Of a stretch of DNA of 64,000 bases, positions 1-9,308 are shown in pieces; position 1 is the stretch's first letter; each line of letters begins with the position of its first letter. This DNA is from Frateuria_A sp051900415. GTDB lineage: Bacteria; Pseudomonadota; Gammaproteobacteria; Xanthomonadales; Rhodanobacteraceae. Below the pieces are notes generated by a model, which saw only the letters and a list, made by a program, of their open reading frames with translations, was not told the origin of the DNA and searched no databases. The stretch spans positions 62,001-126,000 of the forward strand of contig NZ_JBHZGL010000006.1 of the NCBI RefSeq assembly GCF_051900415.1, in the 5' to 3' direction. The translations under genes were made by a program, and so were the position numbers.

Positions 1-82
1 CGTGGCGCCGGTCCACGCACGCCATTACCTGGAGACAAAGCTTGCCAATGCCGGATGGATGCGGCGGGGAGAGCGGGCATGA
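1..82 (+). CDS. 3' end of an upstream gene (partial), product unknown
   Basis: The second frame is open from the window edge to a TGA at 80-82 and ends in HYLETKLANAGW followed by an arginine-rich tail. The TGA overlaps an ATG at 79-81 as ATGA, the same coupling seen repeatedly downstream. I infer that this is the tail of the preceding cistron of the lipid operon, so the operon begins outside the window. Too little is visible to name the product. Confidence 0.6.
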   Translation, partial: VAPVHARHYLETKLANAGWMRRGERA

Positions 83-1197
83 GCGGGGACGACATGGTCC
101 GGCCTATGCCGGTGCTGGACATCCAGCCGCAGTCGCATACGTTGCGCCTTCGGGAACGGTTTGCCTGCGAAGGTGGCGGCTGGATCGACGATCTGGAGGT
201 GACGTTCACTACGTGTGGACGGCTCACCCCCGGGCGGGACAACGTGGTTTGGGTCCTGCACCCCCTGACCTGCAACGCGAATCCGATGGATTGGTGGGGT
301 GGAATGATCGGGCCGCAGTGCGCCATCGATCCCGCACGGTGGTTCGTCGTCTGCGTGAACGCGCTCGGTTCGTGCTATGGAACCACCGGGCCGGCGAGCA
401 CAGAGCCAGCCACCGGTCGGCGCTACGGCCGGCGGTTTCCCCTGGTGACCGTACGCGATGTGGTGGCGGTGCACGAGGCGGTGAGGGCACACCTGGGTAT
501 CGAGGGCATCCATCTCGGCGTGGGCGGCTCGTACGGCGGGCAGCAGTTGCTGGAATGGATGGCCACTTCACCGTCGCTGTTCGACCACGCCTGCGTCATT
601 GGCGCATCGTCGCGCCAGTCGCCCTGGGCGACCGCGTTCAACGAAACCCAGCGTATGGCCCTCGAAGCCGATGCCAGCTTCTTCGGCGATGGCGAGCGGC
701 CTGGCGCGGCTGGGCTAGCCGCCGCGAGGGCGCTCGCCGTGATGTCGTACCGCACGGCCGCGGTCTATCAGCGGACACAGGCGGAAAGCCACGAGCAGCG
801 GCCGTTCGATGGCCTGCGGGCGGCTAGTTACCAGCGCCACATTGGCGAACGGTTCGTCCGCCGCTTCGATGCGCATGCCTACTGGACCATGACCAAGGCA
901 ATGGACAGCCATGACGTGGGCAGGGGACGTGGCTCGGTCGGCGCCGCGTTGGCAGCGGTCGATACGCGGGTACTCATGATCGGGCTGAAAGACGACCTGC
1001 TGTTTCCATGCGCCGAGGTGGCGGCGACCGCCGAAGCCTTGCCCCGGGGCAGCTTCGCCCGGATCGATTCCGACTACGGACACGACAGCATCCTTACCCA
1101 CGCCGCGGCCATCGGCGAACGGATGGCCGAGTTCGCCCGGCTGAACGCGTCCGAAGGAAAGGGCCGAAACACGATGCAAAGGAAGCAGTACGCATGA
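79..1197 (+). CDS. MetX-like alpha/beta-hydrolase acyltransferase (homoserine O-acetyltransferase family)
   Basis: A 372-residue protein of the MetX family, whose members transfer acyl groups from acyl-CoA to a hydroxyl. The family signature around GPASTEP is present. The nucleophile elbow GGSYGG places Ser151, and the other triad members look like Asp305 or Asp306 and His335 in YGHDS. The HPLT segment near residue 61 replaces the usual HALTG, and the substrate loops are not those of ordinary MetX. The start at 79 is chosen because it overlaps the upstream stop (ATGA); an in-frame ATG at 55 is less likely. The stop overlaps the next gene by 4 bp. Its place among lipid genes suggests an acyl acceptor other than homoserine, but this is inference. 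Confidence 0.8.
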   Translation: MSGDDMVRPMPVLDIQPQSHTLRLRERFACEGGGWIDDLEVTFTTCGRLTPGRDNVVWVLHPLTCNANPMDWWGGMIGPQCAIDPARWFVVCVNALGSCYGTTGPASTEPATGRRYGRRFPLVTVRDVVAVHEAVRAHLGIEGIHLGVGGSYGGQQLLEWMATSPSLFDHACVIGASSRQSPWATAFNETQRMALEADASFFGDGERPGAAGLAAARALAVMSYRTAAVYQRTQAESHEQRPFDGLRAASYQRHIGERFVRRFDAHAYWTMTKAMDSHDVGRGRGSVGAALAAVDTRVLMIGLKDDLLFPCAEVAATAEALPRGSFARIDSDYGHDSILTHAAAIGERMAEFARLNASEGKGRNTMQRKQYA

Positions 1198-2123
1198 ACG
1201 ACTCAAGGAAGCCTCCGCTCCCGGCGCGATTTCGCCAAACCAGCAATCTCATGGGTCTGGTCTACATCATCCACGGGTTGTTGCTTTGGCTAGGCTCGGC
1301 CTGTCTCGGTTACCTGGCCTGGCATTCGGGTCTTCCGCTGGCCGCGCGCATTGCGCTGGCTGCGCTCCCGGTGACCGCGTCAGGTTTCGGCATGTTCTAC
1401 ATGGGGTCGCTGGGCCACGAGGGATTCCACCGCAACCTCAACCGGAACGCCGATGTGAGCATGCTCATGGGCATGCTCGCCTCGCTGGGGGCGCCGCTGT
1501 TCCTGTCTGTCGGGGTCAACATCTATCACTGGCGGCATCACCTGCATACGAACACGCCGCGTGATCCCGACCTCGTCCTGTACCAGAACAACCGCAGCCT
1601 GGCGGGCAAGCTCCGAGTCTCCCTCGATACCAATCTCTATTGCGTGCGCAACGTGTGGAATCTGCTGATCGGGCGGGAGAATCTGGATCGCACATTCCCG
1701 ATGAGCGTGTCGCGGATGCGCTTCTATGCAGCGCTCGACGTGGTGTTGGTACTCGCGGCGACCGCCGGGTATGCGGCACTGGCGCTACGCTCGACCGGCC
1801 TGTTCGTTTTTCTGGTGCTGTTGCCCGCGGTTGTGGCGCAGTTGTACTGGTCGCTGCATCCGTACATCGAACACGGCGCCACCGGCGACGAAGAGGGCGC
1901 CAATGCCCGCAACTGTACCTCGCCGGCGCTCACGTTCCTGCTGATGGGGTACACCTATCACTTGTGCCACCACCTGTATCCGAGCGTGCAGACGCACCGG
2001 CTCCCGGCGCTTCACCGTTACTTGTGCGAGCAGGGCTACCTGTTGCCCGAAACCACGGAGGTGACTTTTATCGGCGCGTTGCGAATCGGTGCCACGCGCA
2101 TGTTGCCCGCGGCTTCCCCGTGA
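1194..2123 (+). CDS. Fatty acid desaturase family membrane protein
   Basis: A 309-residue polytopic membrane protein with the three histidine clusters of the membrane di-iron desaturases: HEGFH, HWRHH and, late in the sequence, HLCHH. Such enzymes use O2 and an electron donor to introduce double bonds or hydroxyls into acyl chains or related lipids. Hydrophobic pairs flank the first and second boxes. The start ATG overlaps the stop of the MetX-like gene (ATGA), so translation is probably coupled. The substrate cannot be deduced. It differs from the stearoyl-CoA-type desaturase encoded at 8230, so the operon has two distinct desaturase types. Confidence 0.85.
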   Translation: MNDSRKPPLPARFRQTSNLMGLVYIIHGLLLWLGSACLGYLAWHSGLPLAARIALAALPVTASGFGMFYMGSLGHEGFHRNLNRNADVSMLMGMLASLGAPLFLSVGVNIYHWRHHLHTNTPRDPDLVLYQNNRSLAGKLRVSLDTNLYCVRNVWNLLIGRENLDRTFPMSVSRMRFYAALDVVLVLAATAGYAALALRSTGLFVFLVLLPAVVAQLYWSLHPYIEHGATGDEEGANARNCTSPALTFLLMGYTYHLCHHLYPSVQTHRLPALHRYLCEQGYLLPETTEVTFIGALRIGATRMLPAASP

Positions 2124-2142
2124 TCGTGTGCGGAGCATCCCT

Positions 2143-2868
2143 GTGACGTACCTGATCTATGTGTCGCTCTTTGGCGTATTCGCGGTGTTCTTCGTTCTCG
2201 AGCGAATGTACCCGGCGAGGCCGCAACCATTCGACCCGCGCTGGTTCGCGCGTGCGCTGGCCATGAACATGGTCCAACTGGGCATCATGTTGATGGTTGG
2301 CCTATGGCTGAACCCGGTGCTTTCGCACTATGCGCTGGTGCCCATCGGCCGTGCGTGGCATCCCGTCCTTGGCGGGATGGCGGCGGCGATCCTGGCGAGT
2401 TTCTTTCAGTATTTCTGGCATCGGGCGGAGCACGCGAGCAACTTCCTGTGGCGCGTGTTCCATCAATTGCACCACAGTCCGTCAAGAATCGACCTGCTGG
2501 CTACCGACTACACCCACCCGCTCGACCACATCGTCTACACGTTGTTCAACAGCCTGGCGGCAGTGGTTGTGTTCGGCCTGGACGATGTTGGCATTGCATG
2601 GTCGGTCTTCATCTACGGCGTCAACAACTACTACGCCCATTGCAACATCCGCTCGCCGCAGTGGCTCGGGCTCGTCCTGCAGCGCCCCGAGATGCACCGC
2701 GTGCATCACCGGCAAGGTCACCATGCGCAGAACTACGGGTTCCCCGTATGGGACGTGATGTTCGGCACCTTCGCCAATCCGAAGGACGCCGATTTCGAGG
2801 TCGGCTTCGAGGGCGAGCTGGAACACCGGGTAAGCGACATGCTGATAGGAAAGGACGTACACGCATGA
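2143..2868 (+). CDS. Sterol desaturase / fatty acid hydroxylase superfamily protein
   Basis: About 241 residues with the PF04116-type histidine motifs HRAEH, HQLHH and HRVHH and several membrane segments. Members are O2-dependent di-iron hydroxylases or desaturases of sterols, fatty acids or carotenoids. The start is read as GTG at 2143, preceded by GGAG at 2132-2135 with 7-nt spacing; the longer in-frame extension overlaps the previous gene and lacks a comparable ribosome binding site. It lies 19 bp after the desaturase and overlaps the next start by 4 bp. The chemistry is clear at superfamily level only. Confidence 0.85.
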   Translation: MTYLIYVSLFGVFAVFFVLERMYPARPQPFDPRWFARALAMNMVQLGIMLMVGLWLNPVLSHYALVPIGRAWHPVLGGMAAAILASFFQYFWHRAEHASNFLWRVFHQLHHSPSRIDLLATDYTHPLDHIVYTLFNSLAAVVVFGLDDVGIAWSVFIYGVNNYYAHCNIRSPQWLGLVLQRPEMHRVHHRQGHHAQNYGFPVWDVMFGTFANPKDADFEVGFEGELEHRVSDMLIGKDVHA

Positions 2869-3302
2869 TTGGAAACACGCACGGAAAGGGGATGATCGTG
2901 GCCGCCGAGATGAAGCAGGGCGGGCTGTTGAAAGCGGCCTTGCTGGCATCGGCGGTGTTCAACATGGGCGGCATGGTGCTGTTCTCGCTGCCGGGGTCGC
3001 TCCCCGGCCAGTTGTCGGGATTGCCGGTGGCAGTACCGGCAATCTACCGATACCTCACGGCACTGTTCATGCTTCTGTTCGGCGCCGCTTACGCGTGGCT
3101 TGCGTTCCGGCCCCGCGTCGACCTGCCGATGGTGATCTTCGGAACGGTCGGCAAGCTCGCTGCGTTCTCGCTGATGGTCGTGCTTTGGATCACGGCCCAG
3201 ATCGAAACGCGCACGCTATTGCTTGTCAGCGGCGACCTGGTTTTCGCCCTGTTGTTCGTGCTGGGCCTGCGTGCCTCGGTACGCGGCGCAGCCAGCGCCT
3301 GA
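2865..3302 (+). CDS. Small integral membrane protein, unknown function
   Basis: A 145-residue protein with four predicted hydrophobic helices, roughly at residues 22-42, 62-82, 88-108 and 116-136. No catalytic motif is recognisable. Its ATG overlaps the stop of the hydroxylase gene, and a gap of 13 bp separates it from the phosphatase gene, so it is an integral part of the operon. A role as a membrane subunit or electron-transfer partner for the neighbouring oxygenases is possible but unsupported by sequence. Confidence 0.7.
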   Translation: MIGNTHGKGMIVAAEMKQGGLLKAALLASAVFNMGGMVLFSLPGSLPGQLSGLPVAVPAIYRYLTALFMLLFGAAYAWLAFRPRVDLPMVIFGTVGKLAAFSLMVVLWITAQIETRTLLLVSGDLVFALLFVLGLRASVRGAASA

Positions 3303-3315
3303 TGGATGCCTGGCG

Positions 3316-3927
3316 ATGAACCTTGCTCTGTTCGATTTCGATGGAACCATCACTACGCGTGAGCTTTTCGGCGAGTTCATGCGCTACGCCGTATCGAGAC
3401 GGCGGCGCCTCGCAGGCAGCATCCTCTTCTTGCCGCTGATCCTCGGTTACAAGGCAGGCCTGGTATCGGGCAACCGGATACGCGCCCGCGTGGTCCGCTT
3501 CGGATTCCGTGGCGTGGACGTCCAGGCGTTGAGTGCTAAGGCGCGCGGCTTCTGTACCGACGTGGTTCCCGCAGCGGTTCGCCCGATGGCCCTTTCCCGG
3601 ATCCGTTGGCATCAGGAGCGCGGCGACAAGGTGGTGGTGGTATCAGGAGCGCTCGACATCTACCTGGAGCACTGGTGCAGGGACCACGACCTGGAACTCA
3701 TCTGCTCGCGGCTCGAGGAGCGTAACGGCGTCCTTACCGGTGGCTATCGCGAGGCCCAATGCATCGGCGAGGAGAAGCGCCGCCGCATCCGCGAGTGCTA
3801 CGACCTGGATTCGTTCGAGCACGTGTACGCGTACGGCGACACGCGGGACGACACGGAAATGCTCGAACTGGCGCATACCCGCTTTTTCCGTTGGGAATTG
3901 CTCGAAGGGAGCACGTCGCATGGCTGA
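3316..3927 (+). CDS. HAD superfamily IB phosphatase
   Basis: 203 residues with the HAD motif I DFDGT (Asp7 nucleophile, Asp9 acid/base), a serine-containing motif II in VVVVSGA, and motif IV in the YGDTRDD segment. This arrangement is typical of the IB group of phosphoserine-phosphatase-like hydrolases, which act on small or lipid phosphates. It is encoded next to an SDR and PlsB. One plausible role is removing phosphate from a glycerolipid or alcohol phosphate made in this operon (inference). The 3' end overlaps the SDR gene by 8 bp. Confidence 0.85.
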   Translation: MNLALFDFDGTITTRELFGEFMRYAVSRRRRLAGSILFLPLILGYKAGLVSGNRIRARVVRFGFRGVDVQALSAKARGFCTDVVPAAVRPMALSRIRWHQERGDKVVVVSGALDIYLEHWCRDHDLELICSRLEERNGVLTGGYREAQCIGEEKRRRIRECYDLDSFEHVYAYGDTRDDTEMLELAHTRFFRWELLEGSTSHG

Positions 3928-4738
3928 GACCTCTAGGCGCGTCGCGCTGGTCACCGGCGCCACCGGGGGCATCGGCAAGGCAATGGCCGAGACATTGGCC
4001 TCGGACGGCATCGACATCGTCGTCACCGGACGTGAGCCGCTGGCGGTACGCCGGATCGCCACCGAACTGCGAAGCCGTTTTGGCATCAAGGTGTACCCGA
4101 TCATCGTCGATCTGGCCGAGGAGGGCGGTCCCGAGCGATTGTTCATGCAGGTCGCCTCGCGCGGTATCGAACTGGACTACCTGATCAACAACGCCGGCGT
4201 CGGCGTATTCGGGACGTTCGAACAGAGCCTCCTCGCGGACGAGGTCGCGATGCTGCGCTTGAATGTGCTTGCGCCCACGATCCTGTGCAAGCTGTTCCTT
4301 CCGCAATTGGCGCGGCGGCGTGGTCGGGTCATGAACGTCGCCTCGGTGGCGGCGTTCCAGCCTGGCCCGTTCATGGCGGTCTACTACGCCAGCAAGGCCT
4401 ACGTGCTGTCGTTCACCGAGGCGCTTGCGACCGAATGGGAGGGCAGGGGGGTGACGTTCACGACTTTCTGCCCGGGCCCCACACGGTCCGGATTCCAGGC
4501 GCGCGCGGTGATGGAGCATTCCAGGCTGGTTCGAGGCAAGTTGCTCGCCGAGGCGGACGAAGTCGGACGAGCAGGCGTTAGCGCGATGATGGAGGGACGC
4601 CGGGTCGCCATCCCGGGCCTCGCGAACCGTCTCACTGCCATCGCGGTGAAATGGTTGCCGAGGCGGTGGGTAAGCCGGGCGGTGATGAAGATGTCGGCGC
4701 CAGACAGCACGCCCCTGCCGGCGGAAGCGGGTACGTGA
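3920..4738 (+). CDS. Short-chain dehydrogenase/reductase
   Basis: 272 residues of a classical SDR. The NAD(P)-binding TGATGGIG lies at residues 12-19, the NNAG motif follows, and the catalytic Tyr155-x3-Lys159 pair (YYASK) is preceded by a serine in NVASVA. The C-terminal part is hydrophobic and basic, as in acyl-chain-reducing SDRs of the DltE/YqjQ type. It would oxidise or reduce a carbonyl or hydroxyl using NAD(P)H. It overlaps the phosphatase gene by 8 bp and the PlsB gene by 4 bp (GTGA), which implies tight stoichiometric coupling. Confidence 0.85.
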   Translation: MAETSRRVALVTGATGGIGKAMAETLASDGIDIVVTGREPLAVRRIATELRSRFGIKVYPIIVDLAEEGGPERLFMQVASRGIELDYLINNAGVGVFGTFEQSLLADEVAMLRLNVLAPTILCKLFLPQLARRRGRVMNVASVAAFQPGPFMAVYYASKAYVLSFTEALATEWEGRGVTFTTFCPGPTRSGFQARAVMEHSRLVRGKLLAEADEVGRAGVSAMMEGRRVAIPGLANRLTAIAVKWLPRRWVSRAVMKMSAPDSTPLPAEAGT

Positions 4739-7263
4739 ACAGCCAGCACATCCTCCGCATGGTCGCTGCCGGCGACGCGCGGCTGCCCCCATGGAGCCGG
4801 CGTGCATCGCCGCTGTTCCGTGCTGTCGGCGCGCTGCTATCGCCCTGGGTGAAGCTGACCATCCATCGCGCCCCGGCATCGACGGTGAAAGGCAGGCAAA
4901 CCCTTTACGTTCTCGAGCGAGATGGTTTTTCGAACCGCTGGATAGCCGAAATGGCGCGGTCCGCAGATAGCGCAAAGGTAGGCTGCGCACATATCGGCTG
5001 GCATGCGCGAAGCGATAACACTTTCGTCCTCCAAGACAGTCCGCTCGCCTGGCTGCCGGGCCGATATGCAGGCGGAGCTTCAGCTGCATCGCTACCGCTC
5101 CAACTGCGCGCCCTGCTTGAGGCCCATCGCGAGGACGCCACGCTCGATGTCGAACTGGTTCCCGTCTCGATCTTCATCGGGCGAGCACCGAACCGCGCGC
5201 GCGGTTGGCTCGCCGTGCTGTTCTCCGAAAGCTGGGGCGTCACCGGGCCGGTGGGTCGCCTGCTCGCGCTGTTGCTTAATGGTCGCGACACCCACGTCCA
5301 TTACTCGGCGCCGGTTTCGCTGCGCAAGTTGTGTCAGGAGGGCACCGATCCCGCTCGGGCGACCCGCAAGTTAGGGCGGATCCTGCGCTCACGCTTCCGG
5401 AACGTGAGGGCGGCGGTGATTGGCCCCGACCTGTCGACCCGACGGGTGCTCATTGCCCAGGTGGTGCAGTCGCCATCCATCCGCGAAGCGATCCGCGAAC
5501 AGGCCGGGCGCGGTGGCGTCACGCTCGAGACAGCGACGAACCAGGCGCTCGCTTACGCCCGGGAGATCGCAGCGGACTACTCCCCTTCCGTCGTGCGCCT
5601 GGTCAGTCTCGCCCTCGCGCCATTGTGGAACCGGGTGTATCGCGGGCTGACGGTGAACAACCTGGATGGCTTTCGCGAGGCCGCGCGCGGGCACGAGGTG
5701 GTCTATGTGCCTTGCCATCGCAGCCACATGGACTACCTGCTTCTGTCGTACCTGCTTTATAGGCATTCCATCGTGCCGCCGCACATCGCCGCTGGCGTGA
5801 ACCTGAACCTCCCGCTGGTCGGCGCCGTACTGCGGCGCTGCGGCGCCTTCTATTTGCGGCGTAACACCAAGGGCAGCCCGTTGTATTCGGCGGTCTTTGC
5901 GGAATACATGGGGCAGCTCATCGCCCGCGGCCATTCCATCGAGTATTTCATCGAGGGTGGGCGTTCGCGCACCGGCCGACTGCAGCCGCCAAAGGGCGGC
6001 ACGCTGTCGATGACCGTCCGGGCATTCCTCAGGCAGCGTTCTCGCCCGGTGCTCTTCCAGCCTGTCTACATCGGCTACGAGCGCATCATCGAGGGCGCGA
6101 GCTACATTGCCGAGCTGTCAGGTACGCCGAAAACGGGCGAAACCCTATGGCAGCTCCTGGCCAGCATCCCCCGGCTGCTTCGCGCTGATCATGGCCGCGT
6201 CACCGTCAATTTCGGTGAACCGGTATACCTGGCCGATGTTCTCGATGACGCGGCGCCCGGTTGGGATGGCGGCGCCTCAACAAGGGACCGTCCGACGTGG
6301 CTCACCCCAGTCGTCGATGAACTGGCCCGGCGCGTCAACGTCAACGTCAATCGCGCCGCAGACGCAAACCCGGTCAATCTTCTCGCCATGGCGCTCCTGT
6401 CAGGCCCGGGGAACGCGATGGCCGAATCGGATCTGCTGGAGCATCTGACGTTGCTGAAACGGCTGATCGCGGACGCGCCCTACAGCGAGGGCGTGACCGC
6501 GACCGACCTGTCGCCAGCGTCCATCGTGGCTCGCGGCGAGGCACTGGGCATGGTGACCCGCACCCGCCATCCACTGGGGGATGTCTTGCACGTGTCTGCG
6601 AACGACGCAGCCTTGCTGACGTATTACCGCAACAACACCCTCCACCTGTTCGTACCGGCGGGGTTCGCCGCGAACGTGTTTCTCGCCGGCCAACGAGTAC
6701 ACCGCGAGGAGCTCCAGCGGTTGGCCTCGCGTATCTATCCCTTTCTGAAGGACGAACTGTTTCTTCCGTGGACTGAAGAAGGCTTCGTCGAGCAGGTGGA
6801 GCTGGCGATCGAAGTGCTGCTTTCGGAGCAGCTTCTGGCCCGCTCCGGTGCAGGCCGCGCCGTGGCGTTGGTCGCCACCGCGGATGACGATGCCTTCCTG
6901 TTGCGGGGCCTGGGCTATCCGCTGCGCCAGGCGTTCCAGCGCTACTACATCGCCTTGTCCATCCTGGCCAAGCACGGAAGCGGGACGTTGAAGAGCGGGA
7001 GACTGGAAGCGTTATGCCACCAAGCGGCACAGCGCCTGACGCTGCTGCACGGCCCGGCGGCGCCTGAGTTCTTCGACAAGCCGCTCTTCCGAGGTTTCGC
7101 ACGGAATTTGCGAGTGCTCGGGCTGGCCTGGATCGATGCGGAAGGAAACCTGGCCTTCGGCGAGCGGCTGAGCGAATGGGCAGCCGACGCCTCGCGAATC
7201 CTGGACCGCGATCTTCGCCACGCCATCGATCGCATAAGCCCCGGAGCATCCGCCGCGGGCTGA
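4735..7263 (+). CDS. plsB: Glycerol-3-phosphate acyltransferase PlsB
   Basis: 842 residues, close to the usual length of bacterial PlsB. The acyltransferase block I HX4D is His328-Arg-Ser-His-Met-Asp333, and the glycerol-3-phosphate-binding EGGRSR block is at 407-412. PlsB makes 1-acyl-glycerol-3-phosphate from glycerol-3-phosphate and acyl-CoA or acyl-ACP at the inner membrane. The start is GTG at 4735, overlapping the SDR stop (GTGA) with GGAAG just upstream. Finding PlsB inside an operon of desaturases, a phosphatase and an SDR is unusual. Whether it is the housekeeping enzyme or a dedicated paralogue cannot be told from this window. Confidence 0.92.
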   Translation: MNSQHILRMVAAGDARLPPWSRRASPLFRAVGALLSPWVKLTIHRAPASTVKGRQTLYVLERDGFSNRWIAEMARSADSAKVGCAHIGWHARSDNTFVLQDSPLAWLPGRYAGGASAASLPLQLRALLEAHREDATLDVELVPVSIFIGRAPNRARGWLAVLFSESWGVTGPVGRLLALLLNGRDTHVHYSAPVSLRKLCQEGTDPARATRKLGRILRSRFRNVRAAVIGPDLSTRRVLIAQVVQSPSIREAIREQAGRGGVTLETATNQALAYAREIAADYSPSVVRLVSLALAPLWNRVYRGLTVNNLDGFREAARGHEVVYVPCHRSHMDYLLLSYLLYRHSIVPPHIAAGVNLNLPLVGAVLRRCGAFYLRRNTKGSPLYSAVFAEYMGQLIARGHSIEYFIEGGRSRTGRLQPPKGGTLSMTVRAFLRQRSRPVLFQPVYIGYERIIEGASYIAELSGTPKTGETLWQLLASIPRLLRADHGRVTVNFGEPVYLADVLDDAAPGWDGGASTRDRPTWLTPVVDELARRVNVNVNRAADANPVNLLAMALLSGPGNAMAESDLLEHLTLLKRLIADAPYSEGVTATDLSPASIVARGEALGMVTRTRHPLGDVLHVSANDAALLTYYRNNTLHLFVPAGFAANVFLAGQRVHREELQRLASRIYPFLKDELFLPWTEEGFVEQVELAIEVLLSEQLLARSGAGRAVALVATADDDAFLLRGLGYPLRQAFQRYYIALSILAKHGSGTLKSGRLEALCHQAAQRLTLLHGPAAPEFFDKPLFRGFARNLRVLGLAWIDAEGNLAFGERLSEWAADASRILDRDLRHAIDRISPGASAAG

Positions 7264-7287
7264 GAACGGCAATACGTCACGAGAGAA

Positions 7288-7310
7288 GCGCCCGCGTCGA
7301 AAACGGGCGC
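7288..7310 (+). other. Intercistronic hairpin between plsB and the GNAT-like gene
   Basis: GCGCCCG at 7288-7294 pairs perfectly with CGGGCGC at 7304-7310 across a 9-nt loop. No T-run follows, so it is more likely an RNA processing or stability element than a terminator. The AGGGAG ribosome binding site of the next gene begins immediately after it. Confidence 0.5.
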
Positions 7311-7322
7311 AGGGAGTTTCAC

Positions 7323-8201
7323 ATGTCCATCGAGGGAGCGACCGTGTCGCCTTATGAAGTCTTCATGCGTTCCGGGGGGCGCCGCAAGCATCGCGGCCGC
7401 TTCGAACTGATTCGTCTCAACCGGCCCGAGTCGCGGCTTTCGCCCGCCGACCAGGTCGAAGTGCTTCGAGCGTTTGCGCGCGAGACCGATGCCCTCTACC
7501 AGGCGGACACCTCCTTCCACTGGTTGGGCAGGCCCGATTACTTCAAAGGGTTGAACGACCTCTGGACGGTCTACCTCGACCGTGAGCTCGTCGGTTTCAT
7601 GGGCATTCGCGTTTTTTCCGGTGCGGGCGAACGCATCGTGTACATCGACAACATGAATATCCGCTCCATCCCGCTGATGGCAGTGGGCGGGCACACGATC
7701 GGTTCGATGCTGGTGCACGAGATGTTGTGCGCCCATTACCCGTTTCTTCGCCAGCCGATGTCGGTGGTGTTCCGCACGCAGAACCCGAGCGTGTATCGGC
7801 TTGCCTATTCGATCCTGCCCCTGAGCGTCTACCCACGCATCAACGGTCGCAAGCCGAGGGACCAAGAACGCAGCTTGCGCGTGGCCGGTTTCATGGCCGA
7901 TCGCCTGTCGCCGGGCAAGCCCTACGACGAGGGGACCTCGATCATCCGCGGCGCATATCACGGCCACATCTACGGACGGCCGCTGTCGGTCGGCCAGACG
8001 ATCAAACCGGCCCTTGCCAAATTCTGGTCGGAAAACGTGCGCCTCGATGCCGGCGATGCGGTGCTGATTGCCGGATGTCTGAAGCACGAGGAAGTGCGCG
8101 CATCGGTACTCGCCTACCTGAAAGCACTCTGGAAGCAGCGGCGGGCGCGGCGGGCATGGCCGGTTTCGGACGAACCCATCGAGATGCCGCACCACGGCTG
8201 A
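7323..8201 (+). CDS. GNAT-fold acyltransferase-like protein, substrate unknown
   Basis: 292 residues. The central part resembles a GNAT core: a strand ending in VYIDNMNI, a TIGSMLVHEML helix that could carry the pyrophosphate loop, and then RTQNPSVYRLAYS, like the strand5-helix4 segment. It is not a standard acetyltransferase. Long-chain N-acyl transferases of the FeeM type share this fold, which would suit a lipid operon, but similarity is too weak for a firm call. The ATG at 7323 follows AGGGAG at 7311-7316. It lies 59 bp after plsB and 28 bp before the second desaturase gene. Confidence 0.55.
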   Translation: MSIEGATVSPYEVFMRSGGRRKHRGRFELIRLNRPESRLSPADQVEVLRAFARETDALYQADTSFHWLGRPDYFKGLNDLWTVYLDRELVGFMGIRVFSGAGERIVYIDNMNIRSIPLMAVGGHTIGSMLVHEMLCAHYPFLRQPMSVVFRTQNPSVYRLAYSILPLSVYPRINGRKPRDQERSLRVAGFMADRLSPGKPYDEGTSIIRGAYHGHIYGRPLSVGQTIKPALAKFWSENVRLDAGDAVLIAGCLKHEEVRASVLAYLKALWKQRRARRAWPVSDEPIEMPHHG

Positions 8202-8229
8202 GACAACGCGGAACACCGAGGACCCACCC

Positions 8230-9306
8230 GTGAGCGACCACAGCTACAGACTTCTTCCGCGCGCCTACTCGTTGAGGGATGCGGATGGCAACCGCAAGCC
8301 CGTTTCGTTCAGAGAAGCGCTTCGCCAGTACGGGCGATCACTGAACTTCCTGTCGGACCGAAGGCGCACCTTGCACGCGCTGTTCGAGTTCGGCCACTTT
8401 CTCATGGTCGTTCCCACCGTAATCTTCTTTGCGCGCTACGTCAGCGTCTGGACGATGGTCGCCTACTTCGCCATGTTCATGTTTCTGGCGAACGTGGCAA
8501 ACACGATCTGGTATCACCGTTTCGTCAGCCACCGCGCGTTTCAGTTCGCGCACCCGGTCATCCCGAGGATCATCCTCTGGCTCAACCCGCTGGGATACCG
8601 CGAAGAAGTCTACGCGCTGGTGCATCACGTGCATCACACCAAATCCGATACGGACGACGATCCGAACGGACCGCAACTCAGCTGGCTCGGCAATTACGCC
8701 GCCTCGTACTTCGAAATCGACACGGACATGAGTCGGTCGCAATACGAGCATCTGAAGGCGCGGCTGGCGCACGTCGGCATGCCGTTTTCGTCCTATGAAA
8801 GCTTCCAGCGCTGGGCCTGCGTGGAATCCATCCCGCATTACCTGGCGCGTTGGCTGTTCGCGACACTGCTGTGGGTGGGGGTGTTCTACGCGATCGGCGG
8901 CATGCCGTTGCTCATGGCATGGCTCGCCGTCCAGTTCTGCTGGCATGCCATCGTGCGCGACTTCAATTTCCGCGGCCACGCCAGGAATGGCGAATCGTCC
9001 CAAGTGGACGGTTGGGACTTCGATCGACGCTCACATGCGCTGAACCAGCGCTTCTACGGCTATCTCGCCGGCGAGTGGCACAACAACCACCATGCATTTC
9101 GCGCGTCGGCCAACACGGCTTTCAGGCCGGGGCAGGTGGATATTCCCTTCCAGCTGATCCGGCTCATGGCGAAGCTCGGCCTCGTTTCGAGCTACCTCGA
9201 CCACAAGCGCCAGTTCAACGAACGCTTCGCCGAGGAAATCACCGGCGTCGAGCGCCGCCGCCGCGCGCATCCCGCACCTGCGGCGGACCAGGCGGGCGCG
9301 GAGTGA
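8230..9306 (+). CDS. Stearoyl-CoA/acyl desaturase (membrane di-iron)
   Basis: 358 residues with the acyl-CoA delta-9 desaturase pattern: HRFVSH (HX4H) near residue 98, HHVHH near 134 and HNNHH near 280, with hydrophobic pairs between them. It would introduce a cis double bond into an acyl chain using O2. The start is GTG at 8230 with GAGG upstream. It lies two bases from the PAP2 gene. Anaerobically the same need can be met by the FabA/FabB pair encoded at 26.9-28.6 kb, which makes the window functionally symmetric. Confidence 0.88.
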   Translation: MSDHSYRLLPRAYSLRDADGNRKPVSFREALRQYGRSLNFLSDRRRTLHALFEFGHFLMVVPTVIFFARYVSVWTMVAYFAMFMFLANVANTIWYHRFVSHRAFQFAHPVIPRIILWLNPLGYREEVYALVHHVHHTKSDTDDDPNGPQLSWLGNYAASYFEIDTDMSRSQYEHLKARLAHVGMPFSSYESFQRWACVESIPHYLARWLFATLLWVGVFYAIGGMPLLMAWLAVQFCWHAIVRDFNFRGHARNGESSQVDGWDFDRRSHALNQRFYGYLAGEWHNNHHAFRASANTAFRPGQVDIPFQLIRLMAKLGLVSSYLDHKRQFNERFAEEITGVERRRRAHPAPAADQAGAE

Positions 9307-9308
9307 CC

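Noticed and set aside
79..1197. Naming the first gene metX (methionine biosynthesis)
   Set aside because: The catalytic triad is present but the HALTG block is altered and the context is lipid chemistry; a homoserine substrate is not supported.
7323..8201. Calling the GNAT-like protein a FeeM-type N-acyl amino acid synthase
   Set aside because: Only the fold pattern is suggestive; no diagnostic residues could be confirmed by eye.
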